64,000 nt of DNA from DATAEG01 sp051001975 (lineage in GTDB: Bacteria; Actinomycetota; Actinomycetes; Mycobacteriales; Jatrophihabitantaceae): contig JBPCMU010000076.1 of NCBI GenBank assembly GCA_051001975.1, forward strand, positions 1-64,000. Direction: 5' to 3'. This document shows positions 43,733-52,556 of the stretch, one piece after another. The stretch's first letter is position 1, and each line of letters opens with the position of its first letter. The position numbers and the translations under genes were made by a program. Below the pieces are notes generated by a model that had not been told where the DNA came from, did no database searches, and was given only the letters and a program-made list of their open reading frames with translations.

Positions 43733-45048
43733 GCGGCGACAGGGCGGCGGCTGCGGGGCTCACCGGCGGGTACCAGCAACACGATTTCGGCCGGGCGCCG
43801 ACCGCGCGGGTCGACCCGGACCCGCAGGCTGCGCACATGTGCCAGCACCAGGGCGACGCCTCCGGCGGCGACGAGCGGGACCAGCCCGCACGCAGCCAGC
43901 CCGACCCGCGCACCGTAATGCTGCGTGACCAGTCCGATGATCGGGCCGCCAAGGGCAGGCCCACCCATGCTCACCAAGATGTAGACGCTCATCACCCGGC
44001 CGCGGATCCACTCCTCGGTCGTGGTCTGCACGGTGGTGTTCGCGGTGACCAGGAAGCGAACCGCGGTGAACCCGACAAGGGTCAGCATCGCCCCGAACAT
44101 CACTACGTCCGGGGCGAATGCCGTCATCGCCTCGGCCCAGCCGAACATCGCAGCGCCGAGCGCGATCGAGCGCAGTCGTATTGCCCCGATCCGGGCGGCA
44201 GCGATGGACCCGAGCAGCGACCCGGCTGCCACCAGGGTGTTGAAGAGGCCGTAGCCGCCGGCCCCGGTAGCAAATTCGTTTCGGGCGAAGCCGGCCAGCA
44301 CGATCGGCAGGTTCAGCCCGAAGGTGGCGGCGAACGCAACCAGAACGATCGTCCAGCACAGGTTGCGCCGCTCGGCGATGTACCGAAGGCCCTCGCGTAG
44401 CTGACCCTTGGCCCGCGGCATGCGTGGGATCGAGTTGAGCTCACTGAGCCGCACCCGTCGCAAGGTGATCACCACGGCGGCGTAGGCCATCGCGTTGAGC
44501 GCGAACGCCCAGCCGCCACCCACGATGTTGATGAGGACGCCGGCAACGGCGGGGCCGGCCAGTCCGCCGAACTGGAAGACCGCGGAATTGAGACTGATGG
44601 CCCGCGGCAGCAACTCGCGGCCGACCATCTCACCGACGAATAGCTGGCGGGTCGGGCCGTCGACCACCGTCACCAAACCGAGGCAGAACGCGACCGCGTA
44701 GACGGAGTACACGGTCACGTGGTGGGTCAGCGTCAACACGGCCAGGGTGGTGGCCAGCAGGCAGGCGGAGGACTGGGTGATGAGCAGCAGCCGGCGCTTG
44801 GGATAGCGGTCGGCGATGACGCCGCCGAACAGCCCGAAAAGCAGGATCGGCAGGAACTGCGCCGCGGTTGTCACTCCGACCGCGGCGGCGCTGCCGGACA
44901 GACTGAGCACCAGCCAGTCCTGGGCAACACGCTGCATCCAGAGCCCGGTCGTTGCCACGACCTGCGTCGAGACGAAGAGTCGGTAGTTGCGGATCTTGAG
45001 GATCGCGGAGAGGGCAGTCGGATTGGGCTGCGTCGTGCGGGGTGGCAC
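43729..45048 (-). CDS. MFS transporter (EntS/Bcr-like exporter)
   Basis: A 12-helix permease of 439 residues from GTG 45048. First helices: LFVSTQVVATTGLWMQRVAQ and VTTAAQFLPILLFGLFGGVI, followed by the MFS A-motif GVIADRYPKRRLLLIT. The signature LGLVTVVDGPTRQLFVGEMV is typical of EntS-type exporters. A longer reading to TTG 45099 is less likely. It is divergent from a LysR regulator that probably controls it. Substrate unknown. Confidence 0.85.
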   Translation of the reverse strand: MPPRTTQPNPTALSAILKIRNYRLFVSTQVVATTGLWMQRVAQDWLVLSLSGSAAAVGVTTAAQFLPILLFGLFGGVIADRYPKRRLLLITQSSACLLATTLAVLTLTHHVTVYSVYAVAFCLGLVTVVDGPTRQLFVGEMVGRELLPRAISLNSAVFQFGGLAGPAVAGVLINIVGGGWAFALNAMAYAAVVITLRRVRLSELNSIPRMPRAKGQLREGLRYIAERRNLCWTIVLVAFAATFGLNLPIVLAGFARNEFATGAGGYGLFNTLVAAGSLLGSIAAARIGAIRLRSIALGAAMFGWAEAMTAFAPDVVMFGAMLTLVGFTAVRFLVTANTTVQTTTEEWIRGRVMSVYILVSMGGPALGGPIIGLVTQHYGARVGLAACGLVPLVAAGGVALVLAHVRSLRVRVDPRGRRPAEIVLLVPAGEPRSRRPVAA

Positions 45049-45153
45049 TGAATCACTTCTTCGGTATCGGTAGTCGGCGGGTCGTTGCGAAAGCTGCAAG
45101 TATCAGCATCCCCGATGCGGTCACCATTGCTCGCCATTATTCCGCTCTTACTT

Positions 45154-45172
45154 GCATTAGTATTCGTAATGC
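45154..45172. promoter_or_regulatory. LysR-type operator candidate
   Basis: GCATTA-GTATTCG-TAATGC, a perfect 6-bp inverted repeat containing ATTA-N7-TAAT (T-N11-A type). It lies 28 bp before the lysR start in the divergent region with the MFS gene. Confidence 0.6.
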
Positions 45173-45199
45173 TACTGCCGTCGGCATCGAGGAGCACCC

Positions 45200-46099
45200 G
45201 TGCTTGATCCACTTCTGCTGCGCACCTTCGTCACCGTGGTGGCGACCTCCAGCTTCACCCGAGCAGGCGAGCAGCTGGGCATCAGCCAACCGACCGTCAG
45301 CCAGCACGTCCGCAAGCTCGAAGCGGCCGCCGGCCGGCAGTTGCTTTCCCGTGATACCCGGGCAGTAGCGCTCACCGAGGACGGCGAGGCGATGGCCGGT
45401 TTCGCCCGCACCATCCTCGGCGCCCAAGAGCAGGCGATCAGCTACTTCACCGGTTCGGCGTTACGCGGCCGGTTGCGCTTCGGTGCGTCCGATGACCTCG
45501 CGCTCACCCAGTTGCCCCGCATCCTTCGAGACTTCCGGCAGTTGCACCCACGCATCGATCTGGAGCTCACCGTCACCCAGAGCGGCGCGTTGTACCGACG
45601 CGTCAAGTCCGGCCACCTCGACATGGTGCTGGTGAAGCATGACCCGGCGGCCGCCGAGCCGGAGGGTCGCCTGGTGCGCCGAGATCGGCTGATCTGGGTC
45701 GGCGTGGAAGGCACCACGATCGAGCCGGATCGCCCGGTCCCGCTCGTCACCTACCACGCACCGAGCCACAGCCGGGCGACCGCTCTGGCCGCCCTGGAGA
45801 AGGCCGGGCTGACCTGGCGGATCACCTGCAACACCCGGGAGGTGAACGGGGCGCTGGCCGCGACCCGTGCCGGCCTGGGTATCGCGGTGATGCCGGAGAG
45901 CCTCACTCCCCCGGACCTGATACCGATCGGCAAACGCTGCAACCTGCCCGAGCTCGGCAAGATCGACATCGTGCTGATGACCCACCCACGTGCGGCGAAG
46001 GAGCCGGCGGCTGCGCTCACTGCGGCGATCCTCGGACGGCCCCCGCACGGTCTCCCGGAGGTACGAACCGCCGCTGTCGTCGGGAACCGGCGAAGCTAG
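45200..46099 (+). CDS. LysR-family transcriptional regulator
   Basis: A 299-residue regulator. N-terminal winged helix (LLRTFVTVVATSSFTRAGEQ, LGISQPTVSQHVRKLEAAAG), then the periplasmic-binding-like effector domain (LRFGASDDLALTQLPRILRD). Start GTG 45200 with GAGGAG upstream. A T-N11-A palindrome lies just before it. Probable regulator of the divergent exporter. Confidence 0.9.
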   Translation: MLDPLLLRTFVTVVATSSFTRAGEQLGISQPTVSQHVRKLEAAAGRQLLSRDTRAVALTEDGEAMAGFARTILGAQEQAISYFTGSALRGRLRFGASDDLALTQLPRILRDFRQLHPRIDLELTVTQSGALYRRVKSGHLDMVLVKHDPAAAEPEGRLVRRDRLIWVGVEGTTIEPDRPVPLVTYHAPSHSRATALAALEKAGLTWRITCNTREVNGALAATRAGLGIAVMPESLTPPDLIPIGKRCNLPELGKIDIVLMTHPRAAKEPAAALTAAILGRPPHGLPEVRTAAVVGNRRS

Positions 46100-46199
46100 G
46101 GCCCGATGACGGGTCGACACCCTCTGCATTCTCCGGTGCGGTTGGTCCGTCCTGGTTATTGCCGCAGCGACGGGGTGCTTGACCCTTTCGCTGCGCGGT

Positions 46200-46255
46200 C
46201 GGGTGGCGGTTCTCGGGTGGCGGCTGTCGGGTGGCGGCTCTCGGCTGGCGGGGCT
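46200..46255. repeat. Four tandem 14-bp repeats
   Basis: CGGGTGGCGGTTCT, CGGGTGGCGGCTGT, CGGGTGGCGGCTCT and CGGCTGGCGGGGCT follow each other head to tail in the 344-bp gap between lysR and the HNH gene. The rest of that gap shows no gene; the promoter of the HNH gene should be near 46320-46440. Confidence 0.7.
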
Positions 46256-46443
46256 TACTGAGGCAGCGACGGATGCGCTCGGTCTTGGTTGCGTGGCCGG
46301 CCGGCGGTTCGTGGTCGGCTGGTTCGTTGGCCCCGTAACACCGTCAACTTGATCGGTTGCCCTTATGGGATATGGCGAAACTCTTTCGATTGGGTCCTGT
46401 GGATAGCCCGAAATTGTCGGTGGCCGGCCGTAAAATTGGTGCC

Positions 46444-47940
46444 ATGGACGACGGCGAATCAGACCGGGACGACGAGGTGGTTGTGCCGTCGCCGTTTGAG
46501 GTGTTGATGCACCCCGACGAATCGCTCGCTGTCCTGGCGCAGGTGGCGCCCTCGACCGACTCGGTACACGCGGCGTGCTTCGCGAAGCCCGCTCTGCTGT
46601 CCGACGCCGGCCGGATCGACCTGCTGGACGTGTTGCGCCGGGAAGAGGGGTTCGACGCGGCCCGCAAATTGGAACTACTCGCGGCCATCTCCCGCGCCGA
46701 CGGCAGCAAAGATCAGTGGTCGACACAGGAGATCTCCGCCGTCCTGCGGATCGCACCAGGCACCGCTGCGACGCAGGTCCACCGCGCGCAACTACTGACC
46801 ACGACACTGAAGGCGTCGCTGGAATCGTTGCGCGAGGGGTTGATCTCCGCCCGGCACGCCGACTACCTGGCGTCCGCTGTCATCGGCCTCGACCCTGAGG
46901 TGGCGCGTGCGGTGGAGGACCGGGTCCTGGAGCGCGGTGGGGAGCAGACGTTGTCGCAGTTCCGGAAGTCCGTCACCCGCGCCGTGCTGCAGTTGGATCC
47001 GGCCGGTGAGGCCGAGATGCATGCTGACGCTCTGGCCGAGCGGCGGGTGGTGTGTACCCCGGAGCCGCACGGGATGAGCTCTATCTGGGCGTACCTGCCC
47101 ACCGACGGTGCCGCTTCCCTGATGACCGCGATCGACTCCCTCGCGGGCGAGACGATCTTCGGGAAGGGCGGCGACCCGCGTACCGCGGATCAGCGCCGCG
47201 CCGACGCACTGATCACGATGGCCGAGACGATCCTCGGCGACCCGTGTTTGACGCGCCGCCACGGTGCCCGCCCGGCGGTGCAACTGACCGTCGCCGCCTC
47301 GACACTGCTCGGGCTGGATGAGCAGCCCGGCGAGCTGGCCGGGTACGGACCCATCCCCGCCCAAATGGCCCGCCGCATCGCCCAGGATGAGAGCGGCACC
47401 TGGCGGCGGCTGATCACCGACGACCACGGCCGCCTGATCGACTACGGCACCCAGACCTACCGGCCACCAGCACGCCTGGCGGCGTTCATCATCGCCAGAG
47501 ACCAGACCTGCACCTTCACCTCCTGCACCCGACCCGCCGTCGCCTGCGACCTGGATCATCTTCGGTCCGCCAAGGACGGCGGGCCGACCTGCGAAGGGAA
47601 CCTCCACCCACTCTGCCGGCGGCATCATCGATGCAAACACCAAACCGACTGGCACCCCCAGCGGCAACCCGACGGATCCACCACCTGCACCAGCCCCACC
47701 GGCCACCAAGTTCAGACCCGGGCCCGACCCGCGACCCACCACCATCGACCTCAAGCCACCGCAATCGCCACCCGAACCAGCCGACGACCCCGACCCGCCG
47801 CCGTTCTGATGGTGACGTGGTGCGGGAGAGTCACCGTCGTGCGCGACATATCCCGCACCACGACGGAGAAACGCGCACCAGGACCAACTGATCGCCCGGT
47901 GAGACAGCTGCCGCCGGCGGCTCTGACCGTCAGTCGTTGA
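46444..47940 (+). CDS. DUF222/HNH endonuclease-domain protein (13E12-type)
   Basis: A 498-residue protein from ATG 46444 (MDDGESDRDD). DUF222 helical domain at residues about 45-330 (AARKLELLAAISRADGSK, WSTQEISAVLRIAPGTAATQ). A C-terminal HNH nuclease fold follows (CTFTSCTRPAVACDLDHL, then CEGNLHPLCRRHHRCKHQ). These are multicopy in actinobacterial genomes (the 13E12 repeat family of mycobacteria), function unsettled. The last 80 residues are disordered and basic. Its end overlaps the sugar permease end by 11 bp, convergently. Confidence 0.85.
   Translation: MDDGESDRDDEVVVPSPFEVLMHPDESLAVLAQVAPSTDSVHAACFAKPALLSDAGRIDLLDVLRREEGFDAARKLELLAAISRADGSKDQWSTQEISAVLRIAPGTAATQVHRAQLLTTTLKASLESLREGLISARHADYLASAVIGLDPEVARAVEDRVLERGGEQTLSQFRKSVTRAVLQLDPAGEAEMHADALAERRVVCTPEPHGMSSIWAYLPTDGAASLMTAIDSLAGETIFGKGGDPRTADQRRADALITMAETILGDPCLTRRHGARPAVQLTVAASTLLGLDEQPGELAGYGPIPAQMARRIAQDESGTWRRLITDDHGRLIDYGTQTYRPPARLAAFIIARDQTCTFTSCTRPAVACDLDHLRSAKDGGPTCEGNLHPLCRRHHRCKHQTDWHPQRQPDGSTTCTSPTGHQVQTRARPATHHHRPQATAIATRTSRRPRPAAVLMVTWCGRVTVVRDISRTTTEKRAPGPTDRPVRQLPPAALTVSR
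47816..47862. terminator. 12-bp inverted repeat between convergent genes
   Basis: CGTGGTGCGGGA (47816-47827) and TCCCGCACCACG (47851-47862) pair perfectly around a 23-base loop. It lies near the 3' end of the HNH gene and just past the end of the permease gene on the other strand. It could end transcription in both directions; it also lies within the HNH coding sequence. Confidence 0.45.
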
Positions 47941-48775
47941 TGCCGGTGCGCTCGACGCCCTGGACGATGTAGCGCTGCAACAGCAGGAAGACGACCAGTA
48001 GCGGCAGGATCGAGAACAGCGCGGCGGTGAACAGTTCGTGCAGCCGGATGGTCTGCGCAGTGAGGAATGTCGACAGCGAGAGTTGCACCGTCCAGGACTG
48101 CGGGTCCTGCGCGATGACAAGTGGCCAGAGAAACGCGTTCCAGCTTCCGATGAACGTCAGCGCGCCGACTGCGGCAAAGATCGGCTTCGAGTTCGGTACG
48201 ACGATGCGCCAATACGCACCCCAGTAGCCGAGCCCGTCGATGCGTGCGGCCTCCTCCAGTTCGGCCGGGAAACCGAGGAAGTACTGCCGGAACAGGAACG
48301 CCGCGAACGCCTGGAACAGGCCCGGCACGATGATTCCGCGCAGCGTGCTGACCCAGCCCAAGGACGAGACCAGCACGAAGCTGGGCACGAATGTGACAGC
48401 GGCCGGAATGAGCAGCGTGCCGAGCACGAAGATGAAGACCAGGTTGGCATGTCGGTACGGGATGCGGGCCAGTCCGTAGCCGGCCAGCGACGCCAGCACG
48501 ATCACGCCGACGGTCTGCACGACCGCGATGACGATCGAGTTGACCATGCTTCGCAGCATTGGCACCGACGGGTCGTCGAACAGCTCCTTGATGTTTCCCC
48601 AGTGCAGATGCGACGGGAAGAACTTCCAATTCGGCGACGTGATGTCCAGATCGGTACTCAATGCATTGCGGACCAACAGATAGAACGGCAACAGAAACAG
48701 CACGGTGCCGATCACCAATAACACGTAGCGCAACGTCGAGCCGGACCGCTCGATCGCGGTGCGTTGGCGTCTCAT
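47930..48775 (-). CDS. Sugar ABC transporter permease (MalG-like)
   Basis: A 281-residue CUT1-type inner permease with six membrane helices (first: YVLLVIGTVLFLLPFYLLV). The EAA loop that docks on the ATPase is EEAARIDGLGYWGAYWRIVV. ATG 48775 overlaps the previous permease stop (ATGA). No ATPase gene is in the operon; such importers commonly share one MsiK-type ATPase encoded elsewhere. Confidence 0.92.
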   Translation of the reverse strand: MRRQRTAIERSGSTLRYVLLVIGTVLFLLPFYLLVRNALSTDLDITSPNWKFFPSHLHWGNIKELFDDPSVPMLRSMVNSIVIAVVQTVGVIVLASLAGYGLARIPYRHANLVFIFVLGTLLIPAAVTFVPSFVLVSSLGWVSTLRGIIVPGLFQAFAAFLFRQYFLGFPAELEEAARIDGLGYWGAYWRIVVPNSKPIFAAVGALTFIGSWNAFLWPLVIAQDPQSWTVQLSLSTFLTAQTIRLHELFTAALFSILPLLVVFLLLQRYIVQGVERTGIND

Positions 48776-49842
48776 ACCGGCACCGTTGCCTTCGCCGCCC
48801 GCGCCGCCGCACGCCGCAGCTTGCGCCGCGACGTGCGGTCCGAGCGATCTTGGCCGAACCCGAAGAAGGTGCCCTGCGCGACGGTGAACAGCGCGATCAG
48901 CAGCGCCAACATCATCGCGCCGGCGCTGCCGTGGCCGAAGTCCTGCTGTTGGCCGAGAGCGATGTAGTAGAGGTAGACCAGTGGTGGACGGGCGTACGGC
49001 GGGTAGCCAGACGAACTGGCCAGCAGGTTGTAGAACTCGTCGAAGGCCTGGAACGCGTTGATGAACAGCAGGATCAGCACGGCGATCGAGGTGGGCCTCA
49101 GCTGCGAGAGGGTGATGTGCCGGAACACCTGCCAGCCGGGCCGGGCACCGTCCACTGCAGCCGCCTCGTAGAGCGTCGGCGAAATCCGCTGCAGCCCGGC
49201 GAGGAACAAGATCATGTAGAAACCGACCTGCAGCCACAACCGCACTGAGACGATCACCAGCCAGTACCACGGCGGATGTGTCACCGAAAGCCAGGCGATG
49301 GAGTTCACGCCGAACTTGTCGAGCACCGTATTGGCCAGCCCGAAATGCACGCCACTGAAGATCGACATCTTCCAGATCAGGGCGGCGACGACGTAGGAGC
49401 AGGCCGTCGGCAGGAAGAACACTGACCGGAAGAACGACTGGGCGAACCTGGCGCGGTTGACCAGCAGAGCCAGACCGAGCGAGGCGGCGAACGTCGTCGG
49501 CACGATGAACACGGCGAAGACCAAGAACGTCACCATGCTGTGCACGAATGCCGGTTGCTTCAGTAGATCGATGTAGTTCTGTACTCCGACGAACTTCGAC
49601 GGCGTCACAGTGTTGCGGGCCTCGAAGAAGCTCAGGTAGAGGCTCCACGCGATCGGGATGTAGACGAAGATCGTCAGCCCGAGCAGGAACGGCCCGACGA
49701 ACACCCAGAACCACAGCGTGCGGTGCTGATTGCTCCCGTGCCGCCTACGTCGCTGCAGTTCCGCTGGCCGCGCGTCCGGTTCGCTGCTGGCGTGTCGCCG
49801 GCGGCGCTGCAGCGCCGCCGGACGCGCGTCCGCTGCGCTCAC
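48772..49842 (-). CDS. Sugar ABC transporter permease (MalF-like) with duplicated N-terminal segment
   Basis: A 356-residue CUT1-type permease. Helices start at residue about 46 (FWVFVGPFLLGLTIFVYIPI). EAA loop: YEAAAVDGARPGWQVFRHIT. The N-terminal 40 residues consist of two similar units, DARPAALQRRRRHASSEP and DARPAELQRRRRHGSN, from a 54-bp tandem duplication; family members usually lack this. It sits five bases after the binding-protein gene. Confidence 0.92.
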   Translation of the reverse strand: MSAADARPAALQRRRRHASSEPDARPAELQRRRRHGSNQHRTLWFWVFVGPFLLGLTIFVYIPIAWSLYLSFFEARNTVTPSKFVGVQNYIDLLKQPAFVHSMVTFLVFAVFIVPTTFAASLGLALLVNRARFAQSFFRSVFFLPTACSYVVAALIWKMSIFSGVHFGLANTVLDKFGVNSIAWLSVTHPPWYWLVIVSVRLWLQVGFYMILFLAGLQRISPTLYEAAAVDGARPGWQVFRHITLSQLRPTSIAVLILLFINAFQAFDEFYNLLASSSGYPPYARPPLVYLYYIALGQQQDFGHGSAGAMMLALLIALFTVAQGTFFGFGQDRSDRTSRRKLRRAAARAAKATVPV

Positions 49843-49846
49843 CGCG

Positions 49847-51136
49847 TTACTTGACGCGGTCGAGCTCGGCTTGAACTGTCTTCTTGACCGTCGCGAGTTG
49901 ACTGGTCGGGTCGGCGCCGTCCTTGATGATCCTGCTCAGCGCATCCTGGTAAGCGGTGCCCGATGCGGGAGTCCAGAGCAGCGGTGTCTGCGCCTTACCG
50001 TTGTCGGTCACCATCTTCGCGGCGTCCGCAGCTGGCCCGGTCTTCAGCTTGTCGGCCTTGTTGACCAGAGTGGCCCGCGACGGAATGTGGAAGCCGTAGC
50101 TCTGCGCGAAGTCGAGCTGGTCGGCGGTCTGATCGACCCATAGCCACTTCACGAACGCCTTGGCAGCATCCACGTTCTTGCTCTTCGCACTCACGCTGGA
50201 GCCATAGGCGCCCACCGGCACGGATGGTGCGCCGACGCTGTCGGAAAGCTTCGGCCAGGGCACGACACCGAAGTCGTCCTTCAGCGTCTCGGCGAGGGAG
50301 GCGAAGTTCCACAGCCCGGTGAACTGCATGGCGGTGAGGCCCTGGTTGATGGCCGACGGGTCGGACCAGTCGGCCGGCGCGCCGAGCAGCAACGATCCGC
50401 TGGTGAACAGTTCCCGCAGCTTGCCCAGCGAGACCGCGGCGTTCGGATCGTCGAAGCCGATCTTGTTGTCCTCGGTCAGGTAGTCGAGACCAGCCGCCCA
50501 CAGGGCCGGGCCGCCGAGGATGCCGACGCCGCCGTCATTGCCGACGAACAGGCCCTTGACCTTCTTGCTGGTGAGTCGCTTTGCGGCATCGATCAGCTCG
50601 TCCATGGTCTGCGGTGCGCTGACACCGGCGTCGCTGAGCATGCTTTTGCGGTAGACGAGCAACTGCATGTCGATGACCTGCGGCACCGCATACAGCGAAC
50701 CCTCGTACGTCATCCGCTTGACCAATGCCGGATTGAAGTCGCTCGCCGCGTCGCCCAGGATGCCATCCAGCGGCACGACCTGCTTGCTCTTGATCTGGTC
50801 GATGTTCGGTCCGTTGCCTTCTTCGAAGACGTCCGGGCCAGAACTGGTGAGCAGCGCGGCGGCGGCCTTCTTGTCGTAGTCACCCGGCGTCCAGGTGACG
50901 GTGACCTTGGCCTTCTTGTACGCCGCGGCATAGCGCTTCACGGCTTGCTCGGTGCCGGCCTCGCCGTACTGGTGATACCACTGCGCCAACGCCGGGGTGC
51001 TGCCCCCACCGGTGCTCTTACTGCGGCCGGTGTTCGACCCGCAGGCCGCCAGCGCGCCGAGCGCGGCTACGCCGCCGGAGACGCCGAAGAAGGTGCGCCG
51101 GTTCATTGCTGAGATGCGAGGTCGCTCGGTCATCAC
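49847..51136 (-). CDS. Sugar ABC transporter substrate-binding lipoprotein
   Basis: A 429-residue extracellular binding protein of cluster B. The signal region has twin arginines (MNRRTFFGVSGGVAALGAL) and a lipobox (LAAC, near residue 32), so Tat export and lipidation are likely. The body shows the usual binding-protein repeats (YHQYGEAGTEQAVKRYAAAY, VPLDGILGDAASDF). It captures the sugar for the two permeases downstream. Confidence 0.93.
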   Translation of the reverse strand: MMTERPRISAMNRRTFFGVSGGVAALGALAACGSNTGRSKSTGGGSTPALAQWYHQYGEAGTEQAVKRYAAAYKKAKVTVTWTPGDYDKKAAAALLTSSGPDVFEEGNGPNIDQIKSKQVVPLDGILGDAASDFNPALVKRMTYEGSLYAVPQVIDMQLLVYRKSMLSDAGVSAPQTMDELIDAAKRLTSKKVKGLFVGNDGGVGILGGPALWAAGLDYLTEDNKIGFDDPNAAVSLGKLRELFTSGSLLLGAPADWSDPSAINQGLTAMQFTGLWNFASLAETLKDDFGVVPWPKLSDSVGAPSVPVGAYGSSVSAKSKNVDAAKAFVKWLWVDQTADQLDFAQSYGFHIPSRATLVNKADKLKTGPAADAAKMVTDNGKAQTPLLWTPASGTAYQDALSRIIKDGADPTSQLATVKKTVQAELDRVK

Positions 51137-51195
51137 GCGCTCCTGGGGGTTGGTTCCTGCCGTGCCAAGAAGAATCTATTACCTGCCCCCACCGC

Positions 51196-51376
51196 GCCGA
51201 CCGTAGGTCCAGGCGGTCGCGTCCGCGCCGAGCTCGCGAGGCCGGCGCCATAGGCACCGCCGACCGTAGGTCCAGGCGGTCGCGTCCGCGCCGAGCTTGC
51301 GAGGCCGGCGCCATAGGCACCGCCGACCGTAGGTCCGGGTGGGCGCGACTGCGACGCCTGTGCGGCCGGCGCCATG
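51196..51376. repeat. Tandem array of 63-bp repeats
   Basis: Units start at 51196, 51259 and 51322. The first two are almost identical (GCCGACCGTAGGTCCAGGCG, then GTCGCGTCCGCGCCGAGC, then GAGGCCGGCGCCATAGGC); the third has diverged. 63 bp is 21 codons, so a minus-strand reading would encode repeats such as LDLRSAVPMAPASQARRGRD, but it has no start context of a gene. Related copies occur in thrC and beside the MFS gene. It fills the 243-bp gap between the kinase and binding-protein genes. Confidence 0.85.
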
Positions 51377-51379
51377 GAC

Positions 51380-52504
51380 TCAAGCGTCGGACCAGCGGGC
51401 GATCGTCGCGCTGGCGCGGCGCACCGAGATCCGGCCGGAGTCGGGCAGTACGTCGTCGACGAAGGCGTAGGCGGCGGCCAGGTCACGGGCCGCTCCGGAG
51501 CCGGCCGCAGCCTTCGCCCGCACTCCCGCCAGCCAGTCGACGATGTCGCCCCACCCCGGCGCGGCGAGTGACCCGCCGACGTATTGCACGGACAGCGCTG
51601 CGCAGAGGTTGGCGAAGGCAAGCCGCTGGCGCAGTGGCCACTTGCGCAGGGTGCCAAGCACGAAGGCCGCGCCGAAGACGTCACCGGCGCCGGTCGGATC
51701 GGTCTCGTTGACCGGCAGCGACGGTGCCCATTCCTCCTCGCCGGTCTCCGAGTCGACGGCCAGCGCGCCCTGCCCACCACACGTCACGACCGCGACCGGC
51801 ACCTTGTCAGCGAGTACGTGCAGCGCGTCATGCGGGTCGTCGGTATGGGTGTAGGCCATCGCTTCGACGCTGTTCGGGACGAAGGCGTGGAACCCCTTCA
51901 GCCGATCGAAGATCGACGCCGACCATTTCTCCTCGGGATCCCATCCGACGTCGCCGAACAGGAGCATCCCTCGCGCGGCGGCATCTTGGATCCACGGTTC
52001 CGGGTCGTCGGTGAGGTGCACGAAGCCGACCGACGCATCGGGCGCGGTCCCGACGAGTTCGGTGGGCCGCAATGGTGCCGGGTGGCTGTGCGTCACCATC
52101 GTTCGGTCCCGGTTGACGACGAGGGAGACGGTGACCGGCGAGTGCCACGCCGGGAACCGTCGCGAGTAGCTCAGGTCGACACCCTCCTGAGCGGACAGGG
52201 TGCGCCAGCAGAAGTCGCCGTACACATCGTCGCCGAAGGCGCCGGCCAGCGAAGTGCGCAGACCCAGCCGACTGGCCGCGATGGCCAGATTCGCGATGCC
52301 GCCGGGGCACGACCCCATCCCGTCGGCCCAGACCTCCGTGCCCCGCGCAGGCACCGCCTCGAGACCGGTCAGCACCAGGTCGAAGAACACGGTGCCCTGC
52401 AGGAAGAGGTCGCAGTCGGTACCGGTCACCGCGACGCCGGCCGCCGCATTCGCGGGGACCTCGTCGTGGGGGTTGGCACCCAGGTACTCGTTCATCCCCA
52501 CCAT
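51380..52504 (-). CDS. PfkB-family carbohydrate kinase
   Basis: A ribokinase/fructokinase-fold enzyme of about 374 residues. Substrate-side motif GMGSCPGGIANLAIAASRLG and the ATP-site/catalytic motif NETDPTGAGDVFGAAFVLG (catalytic Asp in GAGD). ATG 52504 or 52495. It precedes the sugar importer genes on the same strand and is divergent from a GH4 glycosidase, so it likely phosphorylates the imported or released sugar. Confidence 0.9.
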   Translation of the reverse strand: MVGMNEYLGANPHDEVPANAAAGVAVTGTDCDLFLQGTVFFDLVLTGLEAVPARGTEVWADGMGSCPGGIANLAIAASRLGLRTSLAGAFGDDVYGDFCWRTLSAQEGVDLSYSRRFPAWHSPVTVSLVVNRDRTMVTHSHPAPLRPTELVGTAPDASVGFVHLTDDPEPWIQDAAARGMLLFGDVGWDPEEKWSASIFDRLKGFHAFVPNSVEAMAYTHTDDPHDALHVLADKVPVAVVTCGGQGALAVDSETGEEEWAPSLPVNETDPTGAGDVFGAAFVLGTLRKWPLRQRLAFANLCAALSVQYVGGSLAAPGWGDIVDWLAGVRAKAAAGSGAARDLAAAYAFVDDVLPDSGRISVRRASATIARWSDA

Positions 52505-52556
52505 CGTGGCGTACCGGGCCTCCGATCGGGAAGCCGTTATCAGTAGTGTCCGGTCG

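Noticed and set aside
51196..51376. CRISPR array
   Set aside because: Units are contiguous 63-bp repeats without unique spacers, and no cas gene is near.
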